A stretch of 64,000 bases of DNA from Actinomadura madurae (lineage in GTDB: Bacteria; Actinomycetota; Actinomycetes; Streptosporangiales; Streptosporangiaceae): NCBI RefSeq assembly GCF_900115095.1, contig NZ_FOVH01000001.1, forward strand, positions 248,001-312,000, written 5' to 3'. Positions 24,584 to 34,667 of this stretch are shown here, piece after piece. Positions within the stretch are counted from its first letter, which is position 1. Each line of letters begins with the position of its first letter. The position numbers were made by a program, and so were the translations under genes. The notes beneath the pieces were generated by a model. The model did not search any database and was not told where the DNA came from. It was given only the letters and a program-made list of their open reading frames with translations.

Positions 24584-25270
24584 ATGAGCGTCGAGTCCAG
24601 CGGCGGCCGCGCTCAAGGGAGGCGCGACCGGCAGGGGCCGGGCGCCCCGGCCCGCCCCACGCGCGATGCGGCCGCCGCCGAGCTGACCCGGCTCCTCACG
24701 CCCGCGGTCGCCGCGGCGGGCTTCGACCTGGAGGAGGTCGACGTGCGCCCGGCGGGCCGGCGGCGGCTGGTCAGGATCGTCGTGGACGGTGACGGCGGGG
24801 TCGGGCTGGACGACATCGCCCGGCTGAGCGAGACGGCCTCCGGGCTGCTCGACGAGTCCGACGTCATGGGCACCTCGGCCTACGTGCTGGAGGTGACCTC
24901 GCCCGGTGTCGACCGCCCCCTCACCGAGCCGCGGCACTGGCGCCGTGCCGTCGGCCGGCTGGTCGTCGCCCCGTTGACGGAGGGAGGCCAGGTCGAGGGC
25001 CGCGTGGTGGCGGCCGACGACGAGGCCGTCGAGATCGACGTCGTCCGCAAGCGCCGGGGCAAGGGAGCCGGGGCGAAGGGCGGCGGCAGGTCCGCTGGGC
25101 CGGAGCCCGCTTCCGGGGGACAGGCCTCCGGGAAGGGGCGGGCCGCCGCGCCGGAGATCGTGCGGCGCCGGTTCGGCCTCGGCGAGCTGGGGCGCGGCCG
25201 TGTGCAGGTGGAGTTCAGACCCGCTGCTGACAAGGCCGAGGAAACGCGTTCTCCGGCTGAGCCGGACTAG
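24584..25270 (+). CDS. rimP: Ribosome maturation factor RimP
   Basis: RimP binds the 30S subunit and helps late 16S rRNA maturation. The 228-residue chain has the amino-terminal alpha/beta domain ([34 protein letters not shown]) and the carboxyl SH3-like barrel. That barrel is interrupted by an inserted low-complexity Gly/Ala/Lys stretch (about 160-195) before its last strands (RGRVQVEF), which makes the protein longer than usual. ATG 24584 has AGGAGGAGGG immediately upstream. It opens the nusA operon; nusA begins 13 bases after its stop. Confidence 0.95.
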   Translation: MSVESSGGRAQGRRDRQGPGAPARPTRDAAAAELTRLLTPAVAAAGFDLEEVDVRPAGRRRLVRIVVDGDGGVGLDDIARLSETASGLLDESDVMGTSAYVLEVTSPGVDRPLTEPRHWRRAVGRLVVAPLTEGGQVEGRVVAADDEAVEIDVVRKRRGKGAGAKGGGRSAGPEPASGGQASGKGRAAAPEIVRRRFGLGELGRGRVQVEFRPAADKAEETRSPAEPD

Positions 25271-25283
25271 AGGGGGGAACCTC

Positions 25284-26345
25284 GTGGACATCGACATGAC
25301 CGCCCTGCGGTCGCTGGAGAGCGAGAAGGACATCTCGCTCGACGTGGCCGTCAAGGCCATCGAAGACGCCCTGCTGATCGCCTACCACCGGACGGAGGGC
25401 GCGGCGCCGAAGGCGCGCGTCGAACTGGACCGCACGAGCGGGCACGTGACCGTCTGGGCCACCGAGACCGACGACGAGGGCAACGAGGCCGGCGAGTACG
25501 ACGACACCCCGACCGGGTTCGGCCGCATCGCCGCCACCACCGCCAAGCAGGTCATCCTGCAGCGGCTCCGCGACGCCGAGGACGAGCTGACCTTCGGCGA
25601 GTACGCCGGCCGCGAGGGCGACATCGTCAGCGGCATCATCCAGCAGGGCAAGGACCCGCGGAACGTGCTGGTCGACCTCGGCAAGATCGAGGCCATCCTG
25701 CCGCCGCAGGAGCAGGTGCCCGGCGAGCACTACGACCACGGCGAGCGGCTGCGCGCGTACGTCGTCCAGGTCCGCAAGGGCCACCGCGGCCCGTCGGTGC
25801 AGCTGTCGCGGACGCACCCGAACCTCGTCCGCAAGCTGTTCGCGCTGGAGGTCCCGGAGATCGCCGACGGCACCGTGGAGATCGCGGCGATCGCGCGGGA
25901 GGCCGGCCACCGCACCAAGATCGCGGTCCGCTCGCGCAAGCCGGGGGTGAACGCCAAGGGCGCCTGCATCGGCCCGCTCGGCAGCCGGGTCCGCAACGTG
26001 ATGGCCGAGCTGCACGGCGAGAAGATCGACATCGTGGACTGGTCGGAGGACCCCGCGGAGTTCGTCGGGAATGCCCTGTCCCCGGCGCGCGTTTCGAGCG
26101 TCGAGGTGGTCGACGCGGACGGCCGGGTCGCCCGCGTCGTCGTGCCCGACTACCAGCTGTCCCTGGCCATCGGCAAGGAAGGGCAGAACGCCCGGCTCGC
26201 CGCGCGGCTCACCGGCTGGCGGATCGACATCCGGTCCGACACCGAGCCCGGGCAGACGCCCCCGAAGGGCGCCGGCTCCGGCCAATCCGGATCTTCTACG
26301 CCAGGAGAGCATGCGACCGGCCCCGCCGACGCCTCGGCGCGGTAG
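25284..26345 (+). CDS. nusA: Transcription termination/antitermination factor NusA
   Basis: NusA binds RNA polymerase and governs pausing, termination and rRNA antitermination. The 353-residue chain has the amino-terminal polymerase-binding domain, an S1 domain (about 115-185), and two KH domains ([40 protein letters not shown]). It ends after KH2 with a short polar tail and lacks the acidic repeats of E. coli NusA, as is normal in actinobacteria. GTG 25284 has AGGGGGGAAC just upstream; ATG 25296 is less well placed. It lies between rimP and ylxR. Confidence 0.96.
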   Translation: MDIDMTALRSLESEKDISLDVAVKAIEDALLIAYHRTEGAAPKARVELDRTSGHVTVWATETDDEGNEAGEYDDTPTGFGRIAATTAKQVILQRLRDAEDELTFGEYAGREGDIVSGIIQQGKDPRNVLVDLGKIEAILPPQEQVPGEHYDHGERLRAYVVQVRKGHRGPSVQLSRTHPNLVRKLFALEVPEIADGTVEIAAIAREAGHRTKIAVRSRKPGVNAKGACIGPLGSRVRNVMAELHGEKIDIVDWSEDPAEFVGNALSPARVSSVEVVDADGRVARVVVPDYQLSLAIGKEGQNARLAARLTGWRIDIRSDTEPGQTPPKGAGSGQSGSSTPGEHATGPADASAR

Positions 26346-26349
26346 ACTC

Positions 26350-26652
26350 ATGGAACGTGGCCGGGCGGCCCCTGTTCGTATGTGCGTGGGCTGCCGGGTT
26401 CGCACGGTCAAGTCCGACTTGCTGCGTCTTGTGGTGGTCGAGGGCGACATCGTCCCCGACCCCCGAGGACGGCTGCCGGGGCGGGGTGCGTATCTGCATC
26501 CCGATCCGGGGTGTCTGGAGCTCGCAGAGCGACGTCGGGCGTTCCCGAGGGCGTTCCGCCTTCCGGGGCCGCTCGACTCCGGTGCGCTGCGCCGACAACT
26601 TGCGGCACGCGCCGCGCAGCAGCAGGATGGCCGAATGGTAAGCGACGTCTAG
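26350..26652 (+). CDS. ylxR: YlxR family nucleic-acid-binding protein
   Basis: A 100-residue YlxR (DUF448) protein. The hallmark RMCVGCRVR lies at residues 10-18, followed by GRLPGRGAYLHPDPGCLE. Family members bind RNA or DNA, or affect RNase P and transcription; the exact role in actinobacteria is unsettled. It starts four bases after the nusA stop, so translation is probably coupled. A 108-base gap separates it from infB. Confidence 0.93.
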   Translation: MERGRAAPVRMCVGCRVRTVKSDLLRLVVVEGDIVPDPRGRLPGRGAYLHPDPGCLELAERRRAFPRAFRLPGPLDSGALRRQLAARAAQQQDGRMVSDV

Positions 26653-26760
26653 TCGGAAGCAGGTCGAGATTGCTATGAGCGCTCGATGAGCACGCCGCGA
26701 TGAGTACGGCAAGTTAGCGACGGTCCGGAGGCCGCACCCCCGGACCGAGTAGGGAGTGCA

Positions 26761-29700
26761 GTGGCGAAGGTCCGGGTTTACGAACTCGCCAAGGAGTTCG
26801 GTGTAGAGAGCAAGGTCGTCATGGCCAAGCTCCAGGAAATGGGCGAGTTCGTGCGGTCGGCGTCCTCCACGATCGAGGCGCCGGTCGTTCGCAGGCTGAC
26901 AGAAGCCTTCTCAAATTCTTCTTCGTCCCCCAAGCAGGGGGACCGGCGGGTCGCGGCCAAGAAGCAGGCGCCGCGCCCGTCCGCACCGCCGCGCCCGGGT
27001 CCGCCCGGCGGCGGTTCCGATTCCCAGGGTGCACGTCCGGGGCCGCGCCCCGGTCCGCGCACGTCCGCGCCCAAGCCGGGTCCCGCGGGCCCCGGCGGCC
27101 AGAGCGGTCCCGGCGGTCCCGGTGGTCCCGGTGGCCCCGGCGGTTCCGGTGGCCCCGGCGGTTCCGGCGGCCAGGGCGGAGGGCCCAAGCCGGGCCCGCG
27201 CCCGGCCGTCCCGCCGGCGCCGAGCACGCCGGTGAACGCGCCCGCCGCGCAGGGGCCCAGCGCCCCGCCCGCGTCCGGTCCGGGCACCGGCAACCGCGCG
27301 CCCGGCGGGCCCAAGCCGGGTCCCCGCTCGCCCAAGCCGGGCCCCCGCCCGGGTCCGCGCCAGGGCGGCGGCGGCCGCGGCCCCGGCGGGCCGCGTCCCG
27401 GCAACAACCCGTTCAGCTCGACCAACACCGGCATGGGCCAGGCGCCCAAGCCGGGTCCGCGTCCCGGTCCCCGTCCGGGCGGTGACCGGCCCGGCGGCGG
27501 TGGCGCCGCGGGCGGTTCGCGTCCCGGTCCGCGTCCCGGCGGCGCCCCAGGTGCGGGCGGTCCGCGCCCGAACCCGGGCAGCATGCCGCCCCGGCCGGGC
27601 GGCCCGCGTCCGAGCCCGATGAACATGCCGTCCTCGCGGCCCGCCGGCGCCCCCGGGCGCGGCGGCCCCGGTGGCGGCGGCGGCGGTCGCGGCCCGGGTG
27701 GCGGCGGCCGCGGTCCAGGCGGCGGCGGCCGCGGTCCGGGCGGCGGCGGCCGCCCCGGTGGCGGCGGCGGCTTCGGCGGCCCCCGCGCGGGTGCCGGCGG
27801 CCGTCCGGGCGGCGGCTTCGGCCCGCGCCCCGGTGGCGGCGGCCGTGGCCGCGGCGGCACGCAGGGCGCCTTCGGGCGTCCCGGCGGACGCCCGGCCCGC
27901 GGGCGCAAGTCCAAGCGGGCGCGCCGCCAGGAGTTCGAGAACATGCAGGCGCCCGCCGTCGGCGGCGTCTCGGCTCCGCGCGGCAACGGCAAGACCATCC
28001 GGCTGCCGCAGGGCGCGTCCCTGACCGACTTCGCCGAGAAGATCGGCGCCAACCCGGCGTCGCTCGTCGCGATCATGATGCACCTCGGCAAGATGGTCAC
28101 CGCGACCCAGTCGGTCGACCCCGACGACCTCATGGCGCTCGGGCTGGAGCTGGACTTCGACGTCCAGGTCGTCAGCCCCGAGGACGAGGACCGCGAGCTG
28201 CTCGAGTCGTTCGACATCGAGTACGGCGAGGACGAGGGCGGCGAGGAGAACCTCCAGTCCCGTCCGCCGGTGGTCACCGTCATGGGCCACGTCGACCACG
28301 GTAAGACCAAGCTGCTGGACGCCGTCCGGCACGCCAACGTGCAGGCGGGCGAGGCCGGCGGCATCACCCAGCACATCGGCGCCTACCAGGTCGAGACCGA
28401 GGTCGACGGCGAGGACCGCAAGATCACCTTCATCGACACCCCGGGCCACGAGGCGTTCACCGCCATGCGTGCCCGCGGTGCCGACACCACCGACCTGGTG
28501 GTGCTGGTGGTCGCCGCGGACGACGGCGTCAAGCCGCAGACCACCGAGGCGATCGACCACGCCACGGCGGCCGGGGTGCCGATCGTCGTCGCGGTCAACA
28601 AGATCGACGTCGAGGGCGCGGACCCGAACCGGGTCCGGGCGCAGCTCACCGAGTACGGCCTGGTCGCCGAGGAGTTCGGTGGCTCCACCCAGTTCGTCGA
28701 CGTGTCCGCCAAGCAGGGCGTCAACATCGACGGGCTGCTGGAGGCGATCGTCCTGACCGCCGACGCCGAGCTCGACCTGAAGGCCAACCCCGACATGCCC
28801 GCCCAGGGCTCGGCCATCGAGGCCCACCTGGACAAGGGCCGGGGCGCCGTGGCGACCGTGCTGGTGCAGCGCGGCACGCTGCGGGTCGGCGACTCGATCG
28901 TCTGCGGTGTGGCCAACGGCCGCGTCCGCGCGATGCTCGACGAGAACGGCAACAGCGTCGAGGAGGCGGGCCCGTCCCGTCCGGTGATGGTGCTCGGCCT
29001 CGCGGCCGTGCCCGGCGCGGGCGACAACTTCCTGGTCGTCGAGGACGACCGGGTCGCCCGGCAGATCGCCGACAAGCGGGTCGCGCGCAAGCGCAACGCC
29101 GAACTGCTCAAGAGCCGCAAGAGCAGCTCCCTCGAAGAGCTGTTCAAGGACCTGGAGCGGGGCGAGCGGCAGGAGCTGCTGCTCATCCTCAAGGGCGACG
29201 TGTCCGGTTCCGTCGAGGCGCTGGAGGACTCCCTCCTCAAGATCGACGTGGGCGACGAGGTCAACCTGCGGATCATCCGCCGCGGTGTCGGCGCGATCAC
29301 CCAGGACGACGTCAACCTGTCGCTGGCGTCCGAGGGCGCGGTCATCATCGGCTTCAACGTGCGGCCGGAGCGCAACGCGCAGGAACTGGCCGACCGCGAG
29401 GGCGTCGACATCCGGTACTACTCGATCATCTACCAGGCGATCGAGGAGATCGAGGCGGCCCTCAAGGGCATGCTCAAGCCGGAGTTCGAGGAGGCCCAGC
29501 TCGGCACCGCCGAGGTCCGGGAGATCTTCAAGGTGCCGCGGATCGGCAACGTCGCCGGTTCGATGGTCACCTCGGGGATCATCCAGCGCAACGCCAAGGC
29601 GCGCCTCGTCCGCGACGGCGTCGTGGTCTCCGACAACCTCACGGTGTCGTCGCTGCGCCGCTTCAAGGAGGACGCGACCGAGGTCCGCGAGGGCTTCGAG

Positions 29701-29784
29701 TGCGGTATCGGCGTGGGCTACAACGACATCAAGCTCGGCGACGTCATCGAGTGCTTCGAGATGCGGGAGAAGCCCCGCGACTGA
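26761..29784 (+). CDS. infB: Translation initiation factor IF-2
   Basis: IF-2 is the GTPase that brings initiator tRNA to the 30S subunit and promotes subunit joining. The 1007-residue chain has an IF2_N module (1-53), a very long Pro/Gly/Arg-rich linker (about 55-385), a second IF2_N module (about 410-460), the GTPase domain (G1 GHVDHGKT about 508, G3 DTPGH about 559, G4 NKID about 612), and the usual C-terminal domains. The linker explains its greater length than E. coli IF-2. GTG 26761 has GGGAG upstream. Two strong hairpins follow the gene. Confidence 0.97.
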   Translation: MAKVRVYELAKEFGVESKVVMAKLQEMGEFVRSASSTIEAPVVRRLTEAFSNSSSSPKQGDRRVAAKKQAPRPSAPPRPGPPGGGSDSQGARPGPRPGPRTSAPKPGPAGPGGQSGPGGPGGPGGPGGSGGPGGSGGQGGGPKPGPRPAVPPAPSTPVNAPAAQGPSAPPASGPGTGNRAPGGPKPGPRSPKPGPRPGPRQGGGGRGPGGPRPGNNPFSSTNTGMGQAPKPGPRPGPRPGGDRPGGGGAAGGSRPGPRPGGAPGAGGPRPNPGSMPPRPGGPRPSPMNMPSSRPAGAPGRGGPGGGGGGRGPGGGGRGPGGGGRGPGGGGRPGGGGGFGGPRAGAGGRPGGGFGPRPGGGGRGRGGTQGAFGRPGGRPARGRKSKRARRQEFENMQAPAVGGVSAPRGNGKTIRLPQGASLTDFAEKIGANPASLVAIMMHLGKMVTATQSVDPDDLMALGLELDFDVQVVSPEDEDRELLESFDIEYGEDEGGEENLQSRPPVVTVMGHVDHGKTKLLDAVRHANVQAGEAGGITQHIGAYQVETEVDGEDRKITFIDTPGHEAFTAMRARGADTTDLVVLVVAADDGVKPQTTEAIDHATAAGVPIVVAVNKIDVEGADPNRVRAQLTEYGLVAEEFGGSTQFVDVSAKQGVNIDGLLEAIVLTADAELDLKANPDMPAQGSAIEAHLDKGRGAVATVLVQRGTLRVGDSIVCGVANGRVRAMLDENGNSVEEAGPSRPVMVLGLAAVPGAGDNFLVVEDDRVARQIADKRVARKRNAELLKSRKSSSLEELFKDLERGERQELLLILKGDVSGSVEALEDSLLKIDVGDEVNLRIIRRGVGAITQDDVNLSLASEGAVIIGFNVRPERNAQELADREGVDIRYYSIIYQAIEEIEAALKGMLKPEFEEAQLGTAEVREIFKVPRIGNVAGSMVTSGIIQRNAKARLVRDGVVVSDNLTVSSLRRFKEDATEVREGFECGIGVGYNDIKLGDVIECFEMREKPRD
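27661..27780 (+). repeat. GGGGRGPG tandem repeat in IF-2 linker
   Basis: Within the IF-2 linker (residues about 301-340) the octapeptide GGGGRGPG is repeated about three times with matching near-identical 24-base DNA units, extended by degenerate Gly-rich copies. Such repeats can change copy number without changing frame. Confidence 0.7.
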
Positions 29785-29795
29785 GGCGGACGGCA

Positions 29796-29829
29796 CGCCC
29801 GCGCGGTCCCGGCAGGGGCCGCGCGGGCG
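29796..29829 (+). terminator. Hairpin after infB
   Basis: An 11-bp perfect stem (29796-29806 with 29819-29829) that can be extended by inner CCC/GGG pairs; no T-run. A second GC hairpin (near 29837-29864) follows. Together they probably reduce transcription from the nusA-infB operon into the next genes. Confidence 0.6.
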
Positions 29830-29882
29830 AGCCGACCCGGCGGCCGGTCCACCGGCCCGCCGGCGAAATGATCGTTTATCGG

Positions 29883-29912
29883 GTGACACGGCGCCAGGCG
29901 GACTTCTAGCCT
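29883..29912 (+). promoter_or_regulatory. Candidate promoter of the DUF503-rbfA-nrnA-truB group
   Basis: GTGACA and TAGCCT, 18 bases apart, lie between the infB hairpins and the DUF503 gene, a placement consistent with an internal housekeeping promoter. Confidence 0.4.
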
Positions 29913-29985
29913 GGCGTCCGTCATGTTCGGGAACGCGGCGGACGGCCGCGTTCCGCCTTCCGAGGAACCCGAGGTGATCGACCAG

Positions 29986-30282
29986 GTGTACGTGGGTGCG
30001 CTGACACTCGACCTGCTGCTGGGGGACGTCCGCTCGCTGAAGCAGAAGCGGTCCGTCGTCCGGCCCATCATCGCCGAGGTGCAAAAGCGCTTCCCGGCGG
30101 TGGCCGTCGCCGAGACCGGCGACAACGACCTGCACCGCAGGGCGGAGATCGGGGTGGCGGTGGTCTCCGCGACGGCCGCCAACTGCACCCGCGTGCTCGA
30201 CCAGTGCGAACGGCTGGTGGCCGGGCGACCGGAGATCGAACTGCTGGCGGCCCGGCAGCGTCTGTTCAACGACGAGGACTGA
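29986..30282 (+). CDS. DUF503 (YlxP-like) protein
   Basis: A 98-residue DUF503 protein, a small ferredoxin-like fold usually found between infB and rbfA. The opening VYVGALTLDLLLGDVRSLKQKRSVVRPI is the family's signature. Its function is not established; the constant position suggests a role in ribosome biogenesis. GTG 29986 is chosen because GAGGTG lies nine bases upstream and the protein then starts where the family starts; GTG 29974 and ATG 29923 are longer alternatives. Confidence 0.87.
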   Translation: MYVGALTLDLLLGDVRSLKQKRSVVRPIIAEVQKRFPAVAVAETGDNDLHRRAEIGVAVVSATAANCTRVLDQCERLVAGRPEIELLAARQRLFNDED

Positions 30283-30368
30283 CGGCCCGGCGCGACGCGG
30301 GGCGTCCCCCCACAATGAAAGAGCGAGGACGACCCTCTTCGCCCGGACCATAGAAAGGGAGTGCGATC

Positions 30369-30908
30369 ATGGTGGACGCAGCTCGGGCGCGAAAGCTCGC
30401 CGACCGCATCCAGCAGATCGTGGCCGAGATGCTGGAACGCCGGATCAAGGATCCGCGGCTCGGTTTCGTGACCGTGACGGACACCCGCATCACCAACGAC
30501 CTGCGCGACGCGACCGTGTACTACACGGTCTACGGGTCGGACGGCGAGCGCGCCGAGACGGCCGCCGCGCTGGAGAGCGCCAAGGGCGTCATCCGGTCGG
30601 AGGTGGGCAGGAAGACGGGCGTGCGCCACACGCCGAGCCTCACCTTCGTCATGGACTCCCTGATGGAGAACGCCGCGCACATCGACGACCTGCTGGCCCA
30701 GGCCCGCGCCAGGGACGCCGAGGTGGCGCGGGCCGCGCAGGGCGCGTCCCACGCCGGTGACGCGAACCCCTACCGCGAGCCCGTCCCCGACGAGGACGAC
30801 GACACCGGCACCGAGGCCGACGAGGACGACGACGAGGACGACGACTTCGACGGGCATGACGTCGCGGGTGACGGCGAGGACGGCCGTTCCGCACGCCCGT
30901 CGTCGTGA
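30369..30908 (+). CDS. rbfA: 30S ribosome-binding factor RbfA
   Basis: RbfA binds immature 30S subunits near 16S rRNA helix 1 and is needed for late maturation. The 179-residue chain has the KH-like domain in residues 1-115 ([40 protein letters not shown]) and an unusually long acidic tail (about 140-170) rich in Asp and Glu. ATG 30369 has AGGGAG upstream. It overlaps nrnA by four bases (GTGA). Confidence 0.95.
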   Translation: MVDAARARKLADRIQQIVAEMLERRIKDPRLGFVTVTDTRITNDLRDATVYYTVYGSDGERAETAAALESAKGVIRSEVGRKTGVRHTPSLTFVMDSLMENAAHIDDLLAQARARDAEVARAAQGASHAGDANPYREPVPDEDDDTGTEADEDDDEDDDFDGHDVAGDGEDGRSARPSS

Positions 30909-31948
30909 GCGGGCCGGCCGGGGCCGCCGCCCCCGCCGGGCGCGGCGCCGCCGGCACCGATCTCGACTGGGACCGCGCGGTCGAGCTGATCCACGAGGCC
31001 GCGGAGATCTGCCTCGCCTGCCACGTGGCCCCCGACGGCGACGCGCTCGGCTCGATGCTGGCGCTCGGGCGCGCCCTGCGCGCGCTGGGCAAGCGGTGCC
31101 TGGCGTCGTTCGGCGAGCCGTTCGGCGTCCCGGCGATCCTGCGGTTCCTGCCGGGCCAGGAGATCCTCGTCGAGCCCGCCCGGATGCCGGACGCCCCGGA
31201 GCTGATGATCTCGCTGGACGCCGCGGGCCAGGCCCGGCTCGGCTCGCTCGCCGGCGCCGCCGGGCGGGCCGGCGCGCTGATCGTCGTCGACCACCACGCG
31301 TCCAACACCGGGTTCGGCGGCGTGCGGCTGGTCGACCCGGACGCCGCCGCCACCGCGGTGCTGGTCGAGGAGCTGATCCGCCGCCTCGGCGTCCCGTTGG
31401 ACCGGGACATGGCCCAGGGCCTGTACGCGGGGCTCGCGAGCGACACCGGCTCGTTCCGGTACCCGTGCACGACGCCGGAGGTACACGACCTGGCGGGGCG
31501 GCTGCTGACCGCCGGGGTCCGGCCGGACGCCGTCAGCCGCGAGCTGTGGGACCGGGCGCCGTTCGGCTACCTGCAGGTCCTCGCGGGGGCGCTCGGGCGG
31601 GCCCGGCTGGAACGCGACGCCGCCGGCGGCCGGGGCCTGGTGTGGACGACGATCGCGCGCGCCGACCGGGACGCCCGCGACGTCCTCTACGACCAGCTCG
31701 AAGGGGTCATCGACCAGCTCAGGCGCACCGACGAGGCCGAGGTCGCGGTGGTGTGCAAGGAGAACGACCGGGGCGAGTGGTACGTCTCCACCCGCTCCAA
31801 GGGCTCGGTCGACGTGGGCCGCGCCTGCGTCGCGCTCGGCGGGGGCGGGCACCGCACCGCCGCGGCGTTCACGATGGGCGGGGAGCCCGCCTGGATCATC
31901 GACCGGCTGCGCGCGGCGCTGCGCGTCCCGGGCGAACCGGACGACTGA
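30905..31948 (+). CDS. nrnA: Bifunctional oligoribonuclease/PAP phosphatase NrnA (DHH/DHHA1)
   Basis: A 347-residue DHH phosphoesterase of the NrnA type, which degrades very short RNAs and can dephosphorylate pAp. Motif PDGDALGS (about 40) and the DHH motif [10 protein letters not shown] (about 123-132) provide the manganese ligands; the DHHA1 domain with [11 protein letters not shown] (about 311-321) binds substrate. GTG 30905 overlaps the rbfA stop, so translation is coupled. It complements PNPase and RNase J, also encoded in this window, by clearing their short end-products. Confidence 0.93.
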   Translation: MSGPAGAAAPAGRGAAGTDLDWDRAVELIHEAAEICLACHVAPDGDALGSMLALGRALRALGKRCLASFGEPFGVPAILRFLPGQEILVEPARMPDAPELMISLDAAGQARLGSLAGAAGRAGALIVVDHHASNTGFGGVRLVDPDAAATAVLVEELIRRLGVPLDRDMAQGLYAGLASDTGSFRYPCTTPEVHDLAGRLLTAGVRPDAVSRELWDRAPFGYLQVLAGALGRARLERDAAGGRGLVWTTIARADRDARDVLYDQLEGVIDQLRRTDEAEVAVVCKENDRGEWYVSTRSKGSVDVGRACVALGGGGHRTAAAFTMGGEPAWIIDRLRAALRVPGEPDD

Positions 31949-31974
31949 CACCGGACGACGGAAGCGGAGCGCGC

Positions 31975-32847
31975 GTGGAGAACTCGGGACTCGTCATCGT
32001 GGACAAGCCCGCCGGCTGGACGTCGCACGACGTCGTCGGGAAGATGCGGCGGCTGGCGAAGACCCGGCGGGTCGGGCACGCCGGCACGCTGGACCCCATG
32101 GCGACGGGCGTCCTGGTGCTCGGGGTGGGCAAGGCGACGCGCCTGCTCGGGCATCTCGCGCTGACGGAGAAGTGCTACGACGCCACGATCCGGCTGGGCG
32201 AGTCGACCAACACCGACGACGCCGAGGGCGAGACCACCGCGACCGCGTCCGCCGCGGAGGTCACCGACGAGGCGCTGGGGGCGGGCGTCGCGGCGCTGAC
32301 CGGGCCGATCCGGCAGATCCCGCCGCAGGTCAGCGCGATCAAGGTGAACGGTCAGCGGGCCTACAAGATGGCCCGCAAGGGCGAGGAGGTCGAGCTGGCC
32401 GCCCGCCCCGTGACCGTGCACGCCTTCACGGTGCTGGACGTGCGGCGGCACGGGGACCTGATCGACGTGGACGCGTCCATCGCCTGCTCGTCCGGCACCT
32501 ACATCCGGTCGCTGGCCCGCGACCTCGGCGCCTCGCTCGGCTGCGGCGGCCACCTGACTGCGCTGCGGCGCACGCGGGTCGGGCCGTACGACCTCTCCAC
32601 GGCGCGGACGCTGGAGCGGCTCGCCGAAAAGATGGAGATCCTGCCGATGGACGAGGCCGTCGCGGCGGTGTTCCCGCGGCGGGACGTGTCCGACGAGGAC
32701 GCCCGGAAGGTCGCGCACGGCGGGCGCCTCCCGGCCGCGGGGCTCGGCCCGGGTCCGGTCGGCGTCTTCGCGCCGGACGGGACGCTGCTCGCCCTCGTCG
32801 AGGAGCAGGGCAGGGTGGCCAAGCCCCTCGCCGTCTTCGTCCCCTGA
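31975..32847 (+). CDS. truB: tRNA pseudouridine(55) synthase TruB
   Basis: TruB converts U55 of the tRNA T-loop to pseudouridine. The 290-residue chain has the catalytic GHAGTLDPMATGVL with Asp40, plus KCYDATIRLGESTNTDDAEG and CSSGTYIRSLARDLG as further family motifs, and a PUA-like carboxyl end. GTG 31975 has CGGAG upstream and lies 26 bases past nrnA, continuing the operon. Confidence 0.96.
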   Translation: MENSGLVIVDKPAGWTSHDVVGKMRRLAKTRRVGHAGTLDPMATGVLVLGVGKATRLLGHLALTEKCYDATIRLGESTNTDDAEGETTATASAAEVTDEALGAGVAALTGPIRQIPPQVSAIKVNGQRAYKMARKGEEVELAARPVTVHAFTVLDVRRHGDLIDVDASIACSSGTYIRSLARDLGASLGCGGHLTALRRTRVGPYDLSTARTLERLAEKMEILPMDEAVAAVFPRRDVSDEDARKVAHGGRLPAAGLGPGPVGVFAPDGTLLALVEEQGRVAKPLAVFVP

Positions 32848-32893
32848 CGGCGGGCGTTCGTGGTGAGCATCACCGGCGGAAACGGTGCATACC

Positions 32894-32928
32894 AACCTAC
32901 GGCCGCGTAACCTACGTAACCGTAGGTT
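32894..32928. promoter_or_regulatory. Operator with three AACCTACG half-sites before the PAQR gene
   Basis: AACCTACG TAAC CGTAGGTT (32909-32928) is a perfect 8-4-8 dyad, and another AACCTACGG lies at 32894-32902 on the same strand, 15 bases upstream of the first half-site. TAGGTT at its right edge could be the -10 box, so a bound repressor would block the promoter. No regulator gene is adjacent. Confidence 0.6.
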
Positions 32929-32947
32929 CGCTTGTGAGGAGGTGTCC

Positions 32948-33616
32948 GTGACCACTGTCAACGACCGTTCCCCGGTGGCGTCCCCGACCCGGCCGCGGCT
33001 GCGCGGCTGGCTGCACCTCGGCGCGTTCCCCGCGGTGCTGGTCGCCGGCCTGGTGCTGGTGGCGCTCGGCCCGAGCGTGCAGGCGCGGCTCGCGTCGGCC
33101 GTGTACGTGGCGGCATCGGGGATGCTCTTCGGGATCTCGGGGACGTACCACCGGCAGCGCTCGCACCGCCTGATCGAGGTGCTGCGCCGCTTCGACCACG
33201 CCAACATCTACCTGATCATCGCCGGGACCTACACGCCGTTCGCCGTCGTGGCCCTGGACGGCGGCGTGCGCGTCGCCGTGCTCGCCAGCGTCTGGACGGG
33301 GGCCGTCGCGGGCGTGGTGTTCCGGACGGTCTGGATCGGCGCCCCCCGCGCCCTCTACGTGACCCTCTACATCGTGCTGGGCTGGGTCGCGGTGTTCTTC
33401 CTGCCGCAGTTCCTCGACGGCGCGGGCCTCGCCCCCTGCCTCCTGGTCGCGCTCGGCGGCATCTGCTACAGCGTCGGGGGAGTGGTCTACGGGCTGCGCA
33501 AGCCGGACCCGTCGCCGAGCTGGTTCGGCTTCCACGAGGTCTTCCACGCCTTCACACTGGCGGCCTACGTCCTGCAGTACATCGCGGTCTCGCTGGTCGT
33601 GTACCAGTCCGGCTGA
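32948..33616 (+). CDS. Hemolysin III/PAQR family membrane protein
   Basis: A 222-residue seven-helix protein of the PAQR/hemolysin III (YqfA/TrhA) family. Motifs include GTYHRQRSH, RRFDHANIYLIIAGTYTPF and WFGFHEVFHAFTLAAYVLQY, whose His and Asp/Ser residues form the family's zinc site. Bacterial members are tied to membrane-energy or lipid homeostasis; hemolysis is doubtful. GTG 32948 has GAGGAGG five bases upstream. A clear operator precedes it, so it is probably regulated separately from truB. Confidence 0.9.
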   Translation: MTTVNDRSPVASPTRPRLRGWLHLGAFPAVLVAGLVLVALGPSVQARLASAVYVAASGMLFGISGTYHRQRSHRLIEVLRRFDHANIYLIIAGTYTPFAVVALDGGVRVAVLASVWTGAVAGVVFRTVWIGAPRALYVTLYIVLGWVAVFFLPQFLDGAGLAPCLLVALGGICYSVGGVVYGLRKPDPSPSWFGFHEVFHAFTLAAYVLQYIAVSLVVYQSG

Positions 33617-33722
33617 GCCCGGTACCGCCCACCATGCCCCCTGGGTGCGACCGTTCCCGCCTCCGCATGGCACTCTAGGACGGCAGGAGAGACCGGGCAG
33701 GCATGTCCTACGCAGGGAGTGA

Positions 33723-34667
33723 ATGGTGCGGCGTTGGAATGGCCTCGACGAGGTACCCGCGGACTGGGGCCGCTCTGTGGTCACCATCGGGGTGTTCGAC
33801 GGCGTGCACCGCGGCCATCAGAGGATCGTCGGTGCCGCCGCGGACGAGGCGCGCCGCCGCGGCCTGCGCTCGGTGGTCATCACGTTCGACCCGCACCCTG
33901 ACGAGGTCGTGCGCCCCGGCACGCACCCGCCGCTGCTCGCCACCACCCGGCGCCGCATCGAACTGCTCGAAGGCCTCGGCACGGACGCGGTCGTGGTCGT
34001 GCCGTTCACGCTGGAGCTGTCGAAGGTGCCGCCGGACGAGTTCGTGCGGTCGGTCCTGGCCGACCGGCTGCACGCGGCGCACGTCATCGTCGGCGAGGAC
34101 TTCCGGTTCGGCCACAAGGCCAAGGGGAACGTCGCGCTGCTGCGCGAGCTGGGCGACAAGTACGACTTCACCGCCGAGGGCATGCCGCTGGTGGCCAACG
34201 GGGACACGATCTCGTCCACCTACATCCGCGAGCGGCTGAACGCGGGGGACGTCGAGGCCGCCGCGCAGGCGCTGGGGCGTCCGCACCGCGTCGAGGGCGT
34301 CGTCGTGCGGGGCCACCAGCGGGGCCGCGCGCTCGGGTTCCCGACGGCCAACCTGGAGACGCTGCCGCACACCGCCATCCCCGCGGACGGCGTCTACGGC
34401 GGCTGGCTGGTCGCCGACACCGACCGGTACCCCGCCTTCCGCTGGCCCGCCGCCATCTCCATCGGCACCAACCCGACGTTCGAGGGGGCCGGGGAGCGCA
34501 CCGTCGAGGCGTACGCCCTGGACCGCGACGACCTCGACCTGTACGGCGAGCACATGGCCGTCGACTTCACCGCCCGCATCCGCGACACCCTGAAGTTCGA
34601 CTCGATCGAGGCCCTCATCGAGGAAATGCACCGAGACGTGGTCCAAGCCAGGGAAATCACATCCTGA
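33723..34667 (+). CDS. ribF: Bifunctional riboflavin kinase/FAD synthetase RibF
   Basis: RibF phosphorylates riboflavin to FMN and adenylylates FMN to FAD. The 314-residue chain has the amino-terminal nucleotidyltransferase (GVFDGVHRGH at 23-32, HVIVGEDFRFGHKAKG, ISSTYIRERL) and the carboxyl flavokinase (GRALGFPTANLE, VEAYALDRD). ATG 33723 has GGGAG just upstream. It precedes rpsO, separated by a structured 328-base gap. Confidence 0.96.
   Translation: MVRRWNGLDEVPADWGRSVVTIGVFDGVHRGHQRIVGAAADEARRRGLRSVVITFDPHPDEVVRPGTHPPLLATTRRRIELLEGLGTDAVVVVPFTLELSKVPPDEFVRSVLADRLHAAHVIVGEDFRFGHKAKGNVALLRELGDKYDFTAEGMPLVANGDTISSTYIRERLNAGDVEAAAQALGRPHRVEGVVVRGHQRGRALGFPTANLETLPHTAIPADGVYGGWLVADTDRYPAFRWPAAISIGTNPTFEGAGERTVEAYALDRDDLDLYGEHMAVDFTARIRDTLKFDSIEALIEEMHRDVVQAREITS

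Noticed and set aside
26911..30351. A 1146-residue open frame antisense to infB
   Set aside because: Its Ala/Arg/Gly/His composition is that of a shadow frame in GC-rich DNA; IF-2 on the other strand is certain.
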